This document shows, one piece after another, positions 17,875 through 27,500 of a DNA stretch of 64,000 bases. Every line of letters starts with the position of its first letter. Within the stretch, counting starts at the first letter, position 1. This stretch comes from Streptomyces purpureus (lineage in GTDB: Bacteria; Actinomycetota; Actinomycetes; Streptomycetales; Streptomycetaceae), in assembly GCF_014648195.1 (NCBI RefSeq), contig NZ_BMQQ01000001.1, positions 319,720 to 383,719 on the forward strand, given 5' to 3'. The position numbers and the translations under genes were made by a program. The notes beneath the pieces were generated by a model. The model did no database searches. It was not told the origin of the DNA and saw only the letters and a list, made by a program, of their open reading frames with translations.

Positions 17875-20715
17875 CTACGCCCTGAGCCGGATCAGCGCCG
17901 TACGGGACCGGATCCCGAGCTTGCGGTAGATCTGCCGCAGGTGGAACCCCACCGTGTGCGGGGAGATGAACAGGTGGTGCGCCGCCTGCTGGTTGGTGAG
18001 CCCGTCGGCCACCAGCTCCGCCACCTTCCGCTCCGTCTTGGTGAGACTCTCCCAGCCGGAGACCGGGCGCTTCGCGTGCGTCCAGTGCCGGCGCCGCACC
18101 CCGAGCGCGCGCAGCCGGGCCCGGACGCGTGCGGCGTCCCGCTCGCCGCCGAGCGCGCCGTAGGCGCTCATCGCCCGGTCCAGCTCGCCGATCGCGCTCT
18201 CGTGGTCGCCACCGCCGAGCAGGAGACCGGCGTGGTCCTCGGCCGCCGCGGCCCGGGCCCACGGGTTACGGTGCAGCGGCGCCGCCTGGGCCAGGGCGGG
18301 CGTGTCCCCCTCCGCGAGCGCGCGGGCGTGCGTGGCCGAGGCGAGCACCGCGGGCACAAGCCGGTTGCGCGCGCGGAGGCACTCCGTCGTCCCGACCACC
18401 GCCCGGACCAGGTCCGGCCTGTCCGCCGCGAGCGCACAGCGTACGCACCAGGCCGCGGCGGCCGGATCCTCCAGCACGAGCGCGCGCAGCGCACCGTCGC
18501 GCGCCGCGAGCTCCGCCAGTACGTCCGTCGCCGCCCGCAGATCCCCCCGGGCCTCGGCCAACTGCGCGGTCAGCAGCACGTGCGCGGCCCACCAGGGGCC
18601 GGCGGCATCCTGCGGGAAGTCCTTCTCCAGGGTCCGGACATGGTCCTCGGCCTGGCCGAGCGCCCCCCGGCGCAGGGCGACCTGGGCCAGCACCAGCCAC
18701 GCCTGCGGGGCGAGCATCGGCACGTACGGGCCGTCGGCGCCCACCCCCGCCCGCGCCGCCTCCTCGGCCTCGTCCAGGCGCCCCTCGGCGAGGTGCAGCG
18801 GTGCCCGCAGCACGGCCGGGACGGCGGCGGCCAGCGTCCGCGCCTCCGGGGCGGCTGCCCGGGCGGAGCTCTCGATGACCGCCGCCGCCTCCTCGTACTC
18901 GTCGGTCCTGGTGAGCGCGAAGGCGAGGAACCAGCGTGGATCGAGGAGTTGCACCTCCTCGCCGCCGCAGTCGAGCGCGACGGCCTTGCGCAGCGTGCCG
19001 ACCGCGTCGCCCACCCGGCCCTCGCGCCACTGGCCGAACGCGTGGAAGGTCATCGCGCCCACGTGCACGGCCTGGGCGTGCACGTCGGGTGCGCTGAGGA
19101 TCTTCTGCGCCCGTTCCACCGCGGCGCCGTCGCCGCTCAAGTAGGAGGCGGCGATATGGGTGATGACAGCCTCGCGGTGCTGGAATCCGCCCTCCTGCGC
19201 CGCGAGCGCCTCGCGGGCGGCCCGGCGCGCCATCCCCGTCTGTCCCAGCAGGAGCAGCGCGGCCGACATCGACGCCCGCAGCGCGGCGACGTCCGCGGCG
19301 AGCCCCGCGGGGAACGGCGCCGCCAGCCTCGTGGTCTCCTCGATCGTGGCCTTGGCAAGGGCGATGGCCCGGTCCAGACTGCCCGCCCTGGTCAACGCCT
19401 CCACCGCCGTCCGCGCCAGCCGCACCCGCTCGGCCTGCCCGGGCGCCACCAGCTCCATGCAGCGGGTCGCCAGCGACGCCGCGGTCGACGGATCGGCGGC
19501 CAGCAGCCTCTGGGATCCCTCGGCGATGACCCGCAGGGTCTCGGCGTTGCCCGGCTGGGCGATGTGCACCAGCTGGAGGGCGGCGCGTTCGACGCCGTCG
19601 GGCCGTGACAGCAGCATCTCCGCCGCCTGCCGGCGCAGCAGCGCGCACACCGGCGGCGGTACGGAGTCGAGCAGCACCCGCCAGATCGGCTCGGTGCGGA
19701 ACGCGAGGTCGTGCTCACCGCAGACCAGGAGCCCCCGGCCGACCGCTTCGTCCACCGCCGCCAGCAGGCCGACCGGTGCTTCGCCGAGCATGGCCGACAG
19801 ATCCTCCGGGGCGAACGGCGATCCGAGCACCGCTGCCAGCCTGAGCGCCTTCATGGTGGGCTCGGAGAGCGACCGGAGGTCCTTCTGGACCAGCGCGGAG
19901 AAGCGTTCCGGTACCGGCGCGGGCATGCGTACGCCGTCCCCGTCGGGGGCGTGGCCGGGTACGCCGGGCTGCCACCGCGCGGTGCCGTCGACCGCGCACA
20001 GGTCGCCGTCCTCCAGGAGCCCGCGGACCAGCTCGGCGACCGTACGGGGGGTGCCGTTGACGCTCTGCGCCAGGGCGAGGAGCGAGGGAGCGGGGGCGGC
20101 TCCGGCGTGGTCCGCGACCAGCTGCGCCAAGGCCTCGCCCACGAGCGGACCGAGCTCCCGCACGCGTTCCACCGGGAGCCTGCCGCGCAGCTTGCCGAGA
20201 CAGGCCTTCGCCGGCTCGCCCGACGCGGTCTCCCGGTCCGGGGCGAAGGCGAGCAGCCAGAGGATGGGCCGGCCCCGGAGGGCCGCGACGAGGTCGCACA
20301 GGGCCGTCAGGGCGCGGGGAGTCGCCAGATGCAGATCGTCGAGGGTGACGACGGCGCGGAGGTGTTCCGCGTCGTCGCGCAGCCATGCTCGTGCCGTCTC
20401 GATCGCGGCGGACGTGCCGTGGTGGTGGAAACCGTCGTCGGCGGGGCCCTGGGGGCGGGACCGGGGACGGGCGGAAGCCGTCCTGGGGGCGGTGTCAGCA
20501 CCGGCCGGGACGCCGGTGACGACCGCAAAATCGTTTCTTCTCGCGATGTCGGCGGCTTCCAGCAGAAGGCGGGTCTTGCCCGCTCCGGGCGCCGCCTCCA
20601 GCAGGAGGACCCTGCTCCGCCCGGCGCTCGTCACGCTGTGCAACTGTGCGCCGATCTGTGCCAGCTGGTGTTCCCGGCCTCGTATCTGCGGTAACGGTCG
20701 TGTGTTGGGACCCAT
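17875..20715 (-). CDS. staR: LAL-family transcriptional regulator StaR
   Basis: This large regulator of about 946 residues has an N-terminal ATPase with Walker A EAAPGAGKTRLL (near residue 45), a long helical middle, and a C-terminal LuxR helix-turn-helix (TNQQAAHHLFISPHTVGFHL). It is the expected cluster-specific activator. I use ATG 20715, preceded by GGAG four bases upstream; an earlier in-frame ATG at 20802 lacks a ribosome site. Codon 8 is TTA (20692-20694), so translation should need the bldA leucyl-tRNA and may tie staurosporine production to development. It converges on staB. Target boxes are proposed at 20854-20882 and 12856-12869. Confidence 0.9.
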   Translation of the reverse strand: MGPNTRPLPQIRGREHQLAQIGAQLHSVTSAGRSRVLLLEAAPGAGKTRLLLEAADIARRNDFAVVTGVPAGADTAPRTASARPRSRPQGPADDGFHHHGTSAAIETARAWLRDDAEHLRAVVTLDDLHLATPRALTALCDLVAALRGRPILWLLAFAPDRETASGEPAKACLGKLRGRLPVERVRELGPLVGEALAQLVADHAGAAPAPSLLALAQSVNGTPRTVAELVRGLLEDGDLCAVDGTARWQPGVPGHAPDGDGVRMPAPVPERFSALVQKDLRSLSEPTMKALRLAAVLGSPFAPEDLSAMLGEAPVGLLAAVDEAVGRGLLVCGEHDLAFRTEPIWRVLLDSVPPPVCALLRRQAAEMLLSRPDGVERAALQLVHIAQPGNAETLRVIAEGSQRLLAADPSTAASLATRCMELVAPGQAERVRLARTAVEALTRAGSLDRAIALAKATIEETTRLAAPFPAGLAADVAALRASMSAALLLLGQTGMARRAAREALAAQEGGFQHREAVITHIAASYLSGDGAAVERAQKILSAPDVHAQAVHVGAMTFHAFGQWREGRVGDAVGTLRKAVALDCGGEEVQLLDPRWFLAFALTRTDEYEEAAAVIESSARAAAPEARTLAAAVPAVLRAPLHLAEGRLDEAEEAARAGVGADGPYVPMLAPQAWLVLAQVALRRGALGQAEDHVRTLEKDFPQDAAGPWWAAHVLLTAQLAEARGDLRAATDVLAELAARDGALRALVLEDPAAAAWCVRCALAADRPDLVRAVVGTTECLRARNRLVPAVLASATHARALAEGDTPALAQAAPLHRNPWARAAAAEDHAGLLLGGGDHESAIGELDRAMSAYGALGGERDAARVRARLRALGVRRRHWTHAKRPVSGWESLTKTERKVAELVADGLTNQQAAHHLFISPHTVGFHLRQIYRKLGIRSRTALIRLRA

Positions 20716-21265
20716 GGCGCTCCATCTCACGATTCCGAGGGGACGGATGGGGGTTCTCCGCCCCGCTTTCGGGAACACGATTTCCCACAGGCGAAGGTTC
20801 ATGGGTGGAAGTGTCAGATAAGTCACAACTCCCTTTGGCTCACGCCGAGTTGATGTGTCAATTGTTGTTCGTGTGTCAATTGGTGATTGATGCGGGCCAC
20901 GCCTTTTCGGTATTCGCGTAAAGCGGCCGGGGGTGAAAGGGAAAGGGGGCTCCTGGCCGTTCTTGGCGGAGGGATTCTCGCCATGGCTCGTCCTCCATGA
21001 CCGCCCGTGACCGCCGCGAACCACGAGGGCCCGCCGGTCCGCCCTGTGCGTGAACCATGCCGACGGGCGGACCGTGCAAGAGGGGTGGGCCGTGCGAGAG
21101 GGGCGGACCGGGCCTCGTATTCGCCCCGACGGCCCAGCGGGACCGCTTCCGGATGGCGCAGTGCTGTGAAGTGCGCACTAGTTGTATTCACGTGCGTTTT
21201 CCAGCGCGTCACGAGACAGCCACGGTGGACGTTCTACCGGATGTTCCACGAACGGAGCCCCCGAC
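20716..21265. promoter_or_regulatory. staR upstream region, divergent spacer
   Basis: These 550 bp separate staR from the rightward gene at 21266 and hold no gene I can support. They include the paired CAATTGACACA boxes (20854-20882), an 18-bp imperfect direct repeat (21068-21085 and 21086-21103, CGGACCGTGCAAGAGGGG type) and an AT-richer stretch at 21175-21200 that may be part of the promoter of the rightward gene. The stretch 20716-20820 may be the staR leader. Confidence 0.5.
20854..20882 (-). repeat. Paired CAATTGACACA boxes upstream of staR
   Basis: TGTGTCAATTG occurs on the + strand at 20854-20864 and again at 20872-20882, 18 bp apart; on the staR sense strand each reads CAATTGACACA. 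The same core lies upstream of staO. The spacing of nearly two helical turns suits a dimeric or cooperative regulator. The embedded TTGACA could alternatively be a -35 element. Confidence 0.5.
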
Positions 21266-22852
21266 ATGACCCTCAACCCCTTCAGCATCAATCCGGCGGA
21301 AGACGACGGAATACGGAACGCCGAGACCGGCCCCGCGCTCGACCCCCAATCCGCTGTCCCCCCGCACCCGGCTCCCAGCGCGCCAGGCACCGTTGTCCCG
21401 CCCCCTCCGCCGGTCGCCCCGCCGGTCCCGCAGTCCAGGGTGCAGAGCGCCTCCTCGCCTCCGCCGGCCACCCCGCCGACCCCGCCGCCCGTGGCGCAGA
21501 GCGCCCCGCCGGCCTGGTCGCCTCTGGGGCAGGGCGCCTCGTCGCCCCCGCCGGCTGCCGCACCGACCTCGCCGGCCGCACCGACTCCGCCGACCCCGCC
21601 GGCTGCGCCGCCCGCGCCGCCTGCCCCGCCGACCCCGGCGGCGCAGAGCGCCCCGCCTGCCTGGTCGCCCCTGGTGAAGAGCGCCCCGCCGGCCCCGCCG
21701 GCCTCGCCGCCTGCGCCGACGCCGCCTCCGCCGACAGCCGCGCCGACGCCGCCGCCCGTGGTGAAGACCACCCCGCCGGTCTCGCCGCCCGTCGTGAAGA
21801 GCGCCCCGAAGACCGCCCCGCCGGCCGCGCCGCCCGTGGTGAAGAGCCCTCCGAAGAGGACTCCGCCGGTCCCGGCGCCCGAGGTGAAGAGCGTCCCCAA
21901 GAGCGCCCAGCCGGCCCCGCCGGCCCCTCCGGCCCCGGGGAAGCGCGCCCCTTCGGCACAGGACAAGCACGAGAACGGCGACGAGGCGATTCACACCCTC
22001 CTGTGGACGGCGGCCACCGAGCGTCCCGTGGACGAGGTCGCCTCGCTGGTCTCCCGTCTTCAGGAGACCGGTGAGCTGTCCTGCCCCGCCGACGTGGCGC
22101 TCCGCGCGGCCGCCGTCTCCCGTCCCCTGGACGAGGTACGGCAACTGGTCGTGCTGCTCAACGCCTCGGGGTACGACCTCGAACGGGCCGAAACCACCCT
22201 CCGCGCCGCGGCCGTGGGCCGGCCGATCGAGGACGTCGTCAAGCTGGTGAACATCATCGGCCACGACAACGTCGACTGGCTCCCCGCCGGCAGGAACGCC
22301 GAGGAGCCTGAGAGCGCCCCCCGCCAGGACGACCGCGCGAACGCCGGCGCCGACGCAGTCCCCGCCGCCGCCCCGAAGCGGCGAAGCTCGGTCACGTGGG
22401 CGCGGTCGGCCCTCGACGGAGCCCTGGCCGCCGGTCCCGGCAGCCACACCACCTCCTCGGCGCTGCGGTCGGTGCTGCGCTGGCCCGCGGCGGTCGCGCT
22501 GATCGCCTGCGCGCTGGTCCATGTGCCCATGGACCTCGCGCAACTGCGCGCCGGCGGCCAGGCCGCGGCGCTCTCCGCGGTCGTCACCGTGCTCTGCCTG
22601 CTCGGCGGGGTCTGGCTCGCGGTACGCGATGCCGTGGCCGTCTGGGCCGCCGCTGCGGGGCTCGCCACCGGCATCATCGTGCTGCATGCACTGGAAGGCG
22701 CCGGTGCGGTCAATCTGCTCAGCAGCAGCCCAGGCTTCACGTACACCTGGGCGAAGGCCATCGCACTGCTGGGTGCCGTAGCCGTGGTCCTGCTCGCAGG
22801 CTCGATCCTCGTGCGGTACATGCGGACGACCGACGCGACGGACAGCACCTGA
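21266..22852 (+). CDS. Proline-rich membrane protein with helical repeats
   Basis: I do not recognise this 528-residue protein. It starts at ATG 21266 after GGAG. Residues about 15-235 are very rich in Pro, Ala and short APPVVKS-like segments and are probably disordered. Residues about 240-335 hold three related units of the type LRAAAVSRPLDEVRQLV (others: AATERPVDEVASLV and AAAVGRPIEDVVKLV). After a short charged linker, about four hydrophobic segments (from PAAVALIACALVHVPM to GAVAVVLLAGSILV) form a membrane domain. It is followed by a strong terminator, so it is transcribed alone. Its place next to staR may be accidental; a link to staurosporine is not supported. Confidence 0.75.
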   Translation: MTLNPFSINPAEDDGIRNAETGPALDPQSAVPPHPAPSAPGTVVPPPPPVAPPVPQSRVQSASSPPPATPPTPPPVAQSAPPAWSPLGQGASSPPPAAAPTSPAAPTPPTPPAAPPAPPAPPTPAAQSAPPAWSPLVKSAPPAPPASPPAPTPPPPTAAPTPPPVVKTTPPVSPPVVKSAPKTAPPAAPPVVKSPPKRTPPVPAPEVKSVPKSAQPAPPAPPAPGKRAPSAQDKHENGDEAIHTLLWTAATERPVDEVASLVSRLQETGELSCPADVALRAAAVSRPLDEVRQLVVLLNASGYDLERAETTLRAAAVGRPIEDVVKLVNIIGHDNVDWLPAGRNAEEPESAPRQDDRANAGADAVPAAAPKRRSSVTWARSALDGALAAGPGSHTTSSALRSVLRWPAAVALIACALVHVPMDLAQLRAGGQAAALSAVVTVLCLLGGVWLAVRDAVAVWAAAAGLATGIIVLHALEGAGAVNLLSSSPGFTYTWAKAIALLGAVAVVLLAGSILVRYMRTTDATDST

Positions 22853-22882
22853 CACACCAGCCGAACGCGGCACACCGATCAC

Positions 22883-22915
22883 CTCCGCCCGGGCAGCCCC
22901 GCTGCCCGGGCGGAG
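22883..22915 (+). terminator. Strong hairpin terminator
   Basis: A perfect 14-bp stem (CTCCGCCCGGGCAG at 22883-22896, complement at 22902-22915) with a five-base loop lies 30 bp after the stop of the proline-rich gene. There is no U tract, which is common in high-GC actinomycetes. Confidence 0.8.
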
Positions 22916-23018
22916 CCGTGCGCACGGCCGCGGCGGCCGAGCGACGCCGAAGGGGCGCTCCGACACGTTCCGAGGCGTCCCGAACATGACGGCGTGCGCC
23001 GGGAGTTGATCGGGCAGG

Positions 23019-23279
23019 ATGCCTGCCGAAGGCGAGGCCGGCACGGGCGATACCTTCGTCACCGCTCCGGTGGTGGCCGCAGGGGCCGTGTACGTCAACG
23101 GGACCGCCGACGACCCCCACGTACATGCGCTGGACGCGGCCACCGGCCGGCCGAAATGGACCTCGTCCGTCACCGGCGGCGGCGCCCTGCTGATCGCCGG
23201 CGGCACGCTGTACGTCCGCAAAGGCAAGGGCAGCGTGTACGCGCTGGACGCGGCCACCGGCGCACGCCCCACCCGGTAG
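23019..23279 (+). pseudogene. PQQ-type beta-propeller remnant
   Basis: This 86-residue frame consists of two propeller blades with the repeated phrase YVNGTADDPHVHALDAATG and YALDAATG, as in PQQ_2-repeat proteins (for example the C-terminal part of AfsK-like kinases). Normal members have six to eight blades. A stop codon lies in frame just upstream of the ATG (TGA at 23007-23009), and there is no signal peptide, so the rest of the gene appears to be lost. It could be expressed as a tiny protein but is more likely debris from a deleted gene. Confidence 0.5.
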
Positions 23280-23287
23280 ACACCCCC

Positions 23288-24493
23288 CTACCCGGCGCCG
23301 TCCCGCAGCCAGGCCAGCTTCTCCTCGGCCGCCCGCTGACGCGGGTGCCCCGGGCCGTAGATGCGCCGGTAGTCGCGGACGCAGCGCTCCAGGAGTTCGG
23401 CCGCCTCGGCGCGACGACCCACGTCGATCAGTACGTTGGCGAGGTTGTCCCGGGTCGACACGGTGGTCGGATGGTCCTCGCCGTTCAGGGCGACCCGGCC
23501 GGCCAGGACCTCACGCAGGACGCGCGCGGCGTCCTTGTACCGCTCCATCGCGTGCAGGACGGCCGCCAGGTTGTTCCGCGCGGTGAAGGTGGCTTCGTCC
23601 TGGGCCCCCACGGTCGCCTCGAAGGACCGGATCACGGCGCGCAGTTCCGTCTCCGCCTCGGCGTGCCGGTCCAGCCGGACCAGTACGGCACCGAGATTGG
23701 CCCGGGCGGACGCGGTGCGCTCGTGGTCACGCCCGTAACGCTGCTCAAGCCGGGGCACGAGCCCCCGCAGCGCCCGCTCGGACTCCTTGTGGCGGCCGCA
23801 CTTGAGCAGCGACGAGGCATGGGAGTTGGCGGCGGTCAGCACATCCCGATGGTCGGGCCCGAGCAGACGGGTGCGGCGCTCCAGTACGTCCCGCTGCAAC
23901 GGCTCGGCCTCGGGGGCGCGCCCGAGGTCCTCCAGCACGGCCGCAAGCCCCGCCGCGCTGCGCAGGGTGTCGAGGTGATCGCGCCCGAGGGTGTCCGCCT
24001 GCTTGCGGAAGGTGTCCCGCCAGGCCGATTCGGCCAGCTGCAGCTGTCCGGTCGTGTGGAGCACGTCGGCGAGTTCGGCGGAGGTGAGCAGGGTCTCCTG
24101 GTGGCGCGGGCCGAGGACGTTCCACTGGGACCGGGCCAGGTGCTGGTAGAACGTCACCGCCTGCTCGGCGCGTCCGGGCGTCGAGGCCAGTACCCGAGCC
24201 AGTTCACGCACCGCGGCGAGCGCGTCCGGGTGCTCGGCGCCCAGTTGCGCCATGGCGGCCCGGGCGCGCATGGTGTGCCACTCCTCGGGGGAGACCTCGA
24301 TCCGCGTGATCTCCTCCTCCGGACTTCCCTCCGTCACCTCCGTGATGACGATGTGCCCGCCGGCCGGCCGCCAGACCTCGTCCCCTTCCCCTTCCGGTCC
24401 CTGGCCCCGGCCGCCTCCGGACGGGCCCCTCGCCGCCTCGCCGCTCCCCGCGTCCCCCTGTGCGGCCTTGCGCCGCCGCCACCACCGGCCCAT
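23288..24493 (-). CDS. Tetratricopeptide repeat protein
   Basis: This 401-residue protein is built, from about residue 75, of TPR_10/TPR_12-type repeats with the spacing seen in kinesin-light-chain-like units (LGPDHRDVLTAANSHASSLL, YGRDHERTASARANLGAVLV). The first 70 residues are charged and low in complexity. It starts at ATG 24493, 32 bp after the stop of the CHAT gene, and is probably cotranscribed with it. TPR proteins of this type often act as scaffolds or sensors in NTPase or protease conflict systems; that role here is inferred from the neighbour. No enzymatic motif is seen. Confidence 0.8.
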   Translation of the reverse strand: MGRWWRRRKAAQGDAGSGEAARGPSGGGRGQGPEGEGDEVWRPAGGHIVITEVTEGSPEEEITRIEVSPEEWHTMRARAAMAQLGAEHPDALAAVRELARVLASTPGRAEQAVTFYQHLARSQWNVLGPRHQETLLTSAELADVLHTTGQLQLAESAWRDTFRKQADTLGRDHLDTLRSAAGLAAVLEDLGRAPEAEPLQRDVLERRTRLLGPDHRDVLTAANSHASSLLKCGRHKESERALRGLVPRLEQRYGRDHERTASARANLGAVLVRLDRHAEAETELRAVIRSFEATVGAQDEATFTARNNLAAVLHAMERYKDAARVLREVLAGRVALNGEDHPTTVSTRDNLANVLIDVGRRAEAAELLERCVRDYRRIYGPGHPRQRAAEEKLAWLRDGAG

Positions 24494-24525
24494 CGCGACT
24501 TCCCCCTCTTGTCCGTGTGACTGCT

Positions 24526-27500
24526 TCAGGCACCCGCGTGCACGTGGGCGGCCCACAGGCTCGGGCTGGCGGTGAACGCGGCGCGGCATTCCCGCACCGC
24601 CTGGTGCAGCGCGGCCGCCGTCCGGCTGTCGTCCAGGCACGGCCCGCCGTCCCCGCCGCCGTCGGTACGCAGCCCCCGGTACAGGAGGCGGGTGACCCGG
24701 ACCGCCACGGCGTCGTGCACCGGCCAGAGCGTGCCCACGGCGTGGGGATACCCCGCGAGCTGGAACGCGGAGGTGATGTGGATCGACTCGTCGGCCAGAT
24801 CCCCCTCGGCGCGCGCCGTCTCGCACGCCGACAGCACCGCGAGACGCGCGGCCGGCAGGTCGAGCCGGGCGATCTGCCGGACCGTCAGCGGCCGTGTCGA
24901 ATGGTCGTGCACAAGGAGCCGCCCCGCCGAAGGATCGTCGGGCTCACTGACCCCGTGGCAGGCGAAGTGCACATGAGGATGATCGGGCAGCGCGGCCATG
25001 ACCTGGTCGAAGGTGGCCCCCTCGCCGTACAGCACGTCGGTCGGCAGCAGCGCGCGCAGCGCCTCCACCTCGCGGCGCGCCCCGCCGAGCGGCCGCGCCC
25101 CCGGGGTCTGCGGGAGCGCCACGGCGAGCAGCCGACCGGGCGGCCGCGGGGCTGCGGCCCGTGCCCTGGCGTACCGCAGGGCCCTCACGGTCGGCGTGTA
25201 GGAGGACACCACCCGGTCCATCACGGTCCGCGGCGCCGAACCGGCGCTCTCGCCGTGGTGTCCGGCCGCGTGCAGCGGCAGCGCGGCCAGCGGCCCGCCC
25301 GGCGACCACCACAGCCGGGGCAGCCCGCCCCCGGCGACGGCAGCGCCCCGCAGCCCGAGCCCGTCGAGCACCGGCCCGGTGACGTGGTCCCACGTCCACG
25401 CCAGGACCTCGGCGACCGTCCGCTGGGCCGCCTTGTCGCGGGCAGGGTCCATCGCGTCGACGAGCGCGCGCCGCAGCCGGTCCGCCTGTTCGCCGACCGC
25501 CTGGGGCGCGGCCCGCGGCAGCGGTACGAGCAGGACGCCGTCGGCGCGCAGGACCAGGGCGTCGCTGCGGTAGCCGCTGCAGTAGGCGAGCACCACCGGG
25601 CCTTCCTCCGCGCACGCCGACAGGGCACGCTCGTCCGGCGCGGCGAGGAAGTCGCCGAAGCCAGGCGCTTCGCGGATCCGGGCCACCAGCTCCTCCAGCC
25701 GGCTCGCCAGCCGGTGCCGCTCGTCCGCCGAGGCATCCAGCAGCCTGCCCAGGGCCGTGTCCGCCGCGTCGACCGCCTCCAGCGCGTCGAGCCGGTCCCG
25801 GACCGCGACGAACAGCTCGGCGAGATCCGGATGGGCGCCGCGCAGCCGCCCGAGCCCGTCCCGGGTGTCCATGGCCCGGCTCAGCAGCACGCCCCGGCCC
25901 TGCTCCAGGAGCGCCACCGCGCGCTCAGGCCGCCCCGCGTTGACCGCGCACGCGGCGGCCTCGGCGGCCAGACCCCGCACCCGCGACAGGCCACGCTCCT
26001 GGTCACGGCGGGCCAGCCGGCCGGACGCCGCGAACGGCAGCAGCTCCAGGGCCGCTTCATGGCCGCGCAGCGCTTCCTCCCAACGCAGGCCGGCCGCCGC
26101 CGCGGCCCCCCAGTCCCAGGCCGCGAGAACCCGCGTGTAGGCGGGCAGGGCCTTCGTGCCGGCGGCCTCCCGGTAGGCGTCCTCGGCGGCCCGCAGAACC
26201 CCCGTGTCACCGTCCCGGTGGTGCAGCGCCCGTAATGCGTCGCCGTACGACCGCAGATACGTGCCGTGGGACGAGCTGCCCTCCGTGACCGACCAGACGG
26301 CCCGCCCCAGATCGCTCACCGCCAGCTCCAGCAGCCCCTCGGTGTCACGGTGATGATGCAGCGTCAGCCTGGCGGAACCGAGGTTGGCGAGTACGAGCGA
26401 CAGCGCCGGATCGCCGTACGGGACGTGCTCGGTCGCCTCATCGAGGAGGGTGACGGCCTCGTCCAGGTCCGCCGGGTCCGCCGCGGACTGGAACCGCGCG
26501 CGCAACGCGTTGGCCAGGTGGTTCAGCCGGTCCGCACGGGGCAGGCCGGTCGCCGGGCCCATGGCCAGGGCCCGACGCGCCACGCGGATCGCCTCGTCCG
26601 CGGCGGCCGTGTCCCCGGTCGTCTCGTGCCAGCTCTGCAGCACCACACCGAGGTTGCCCAGCCGCCCCACCCGCGCCGTACGGGCGGGCGGAGCCGCGTC
26701 GACCGCCTCCCGGGCCAGCCGCGTGGCTTCGCGCAGCGAGTCCAGGTCGTCCGTCTGCAGGGCACGCTCCCGCAAGGTGACCGCGAGATTCCCCAGGGTG
26801 TCGGCGTACGCGGCGGTGCCCGGCCGCTGCCGGGCCAGGGCGGACCGCAGGACGGCAACCGCCTCGTCGAGCGCGGCGCCGTCCCCGGTCGACTGGGCGA
26901 GGCGGTGCAGGGTGTTGCCGAGACTGTTCATCCTCACGGCCCACTCAGGGGCGTCGGGAGCAAACAGCGTCAGCGCCTCACGCAACACCCGCGCGGACTC
27001 CCGCAGCAGCGTCGGGTCGCCGGTGCCGTCGGCGGCAAGACGCAGCGCGACCCCGAGGCCGGCGAGCCGCTCGGCACGGCCCGGGTGACCCACGCCGGTC
27101 TCGGCCAGGGCGGCGCGGTGCACCTCCAGCATCTCCGCCCGGCCCGCATCGTCGGCGTCGTGTTCGTGCCACTGGCGAAGACCCTGGGAGAGATTCCCCA
27201 GCGCGAGCGGACGCACCTCGCTGCCCGGAGGGCTTTCGCGCAGCACGGCCCGCCACAGGTCCAGGGCCTCCCGCAGCGCACCGGTGTCACCGCTGTGCTC
27301 GTACGCGCTGTGCAGCGCCGAGGCGAGGTTGTTGCGGTAGCCGGGCCGGTCGGCCGACGCGGGCGGCAGGATCTCCAGCGCGTCCCGCAGGGCGCTCACC
27401 GCCCGGGCCAGGTCCGTCCCGTCGGCCGTCTCCTGGCCCCCGCCCCTTCTGTGCCGCTCCTGCAGGGCCTCGCCCAGCGACGCCAGCACCTGCGCACCGG

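Noticed and set aside
21068..21103. 18-bp imperfect direct repeat upstream of the proline-rich gene.
   Set aside because: Only about two units of simple purine-rich sequence; no functional signal could be argued.
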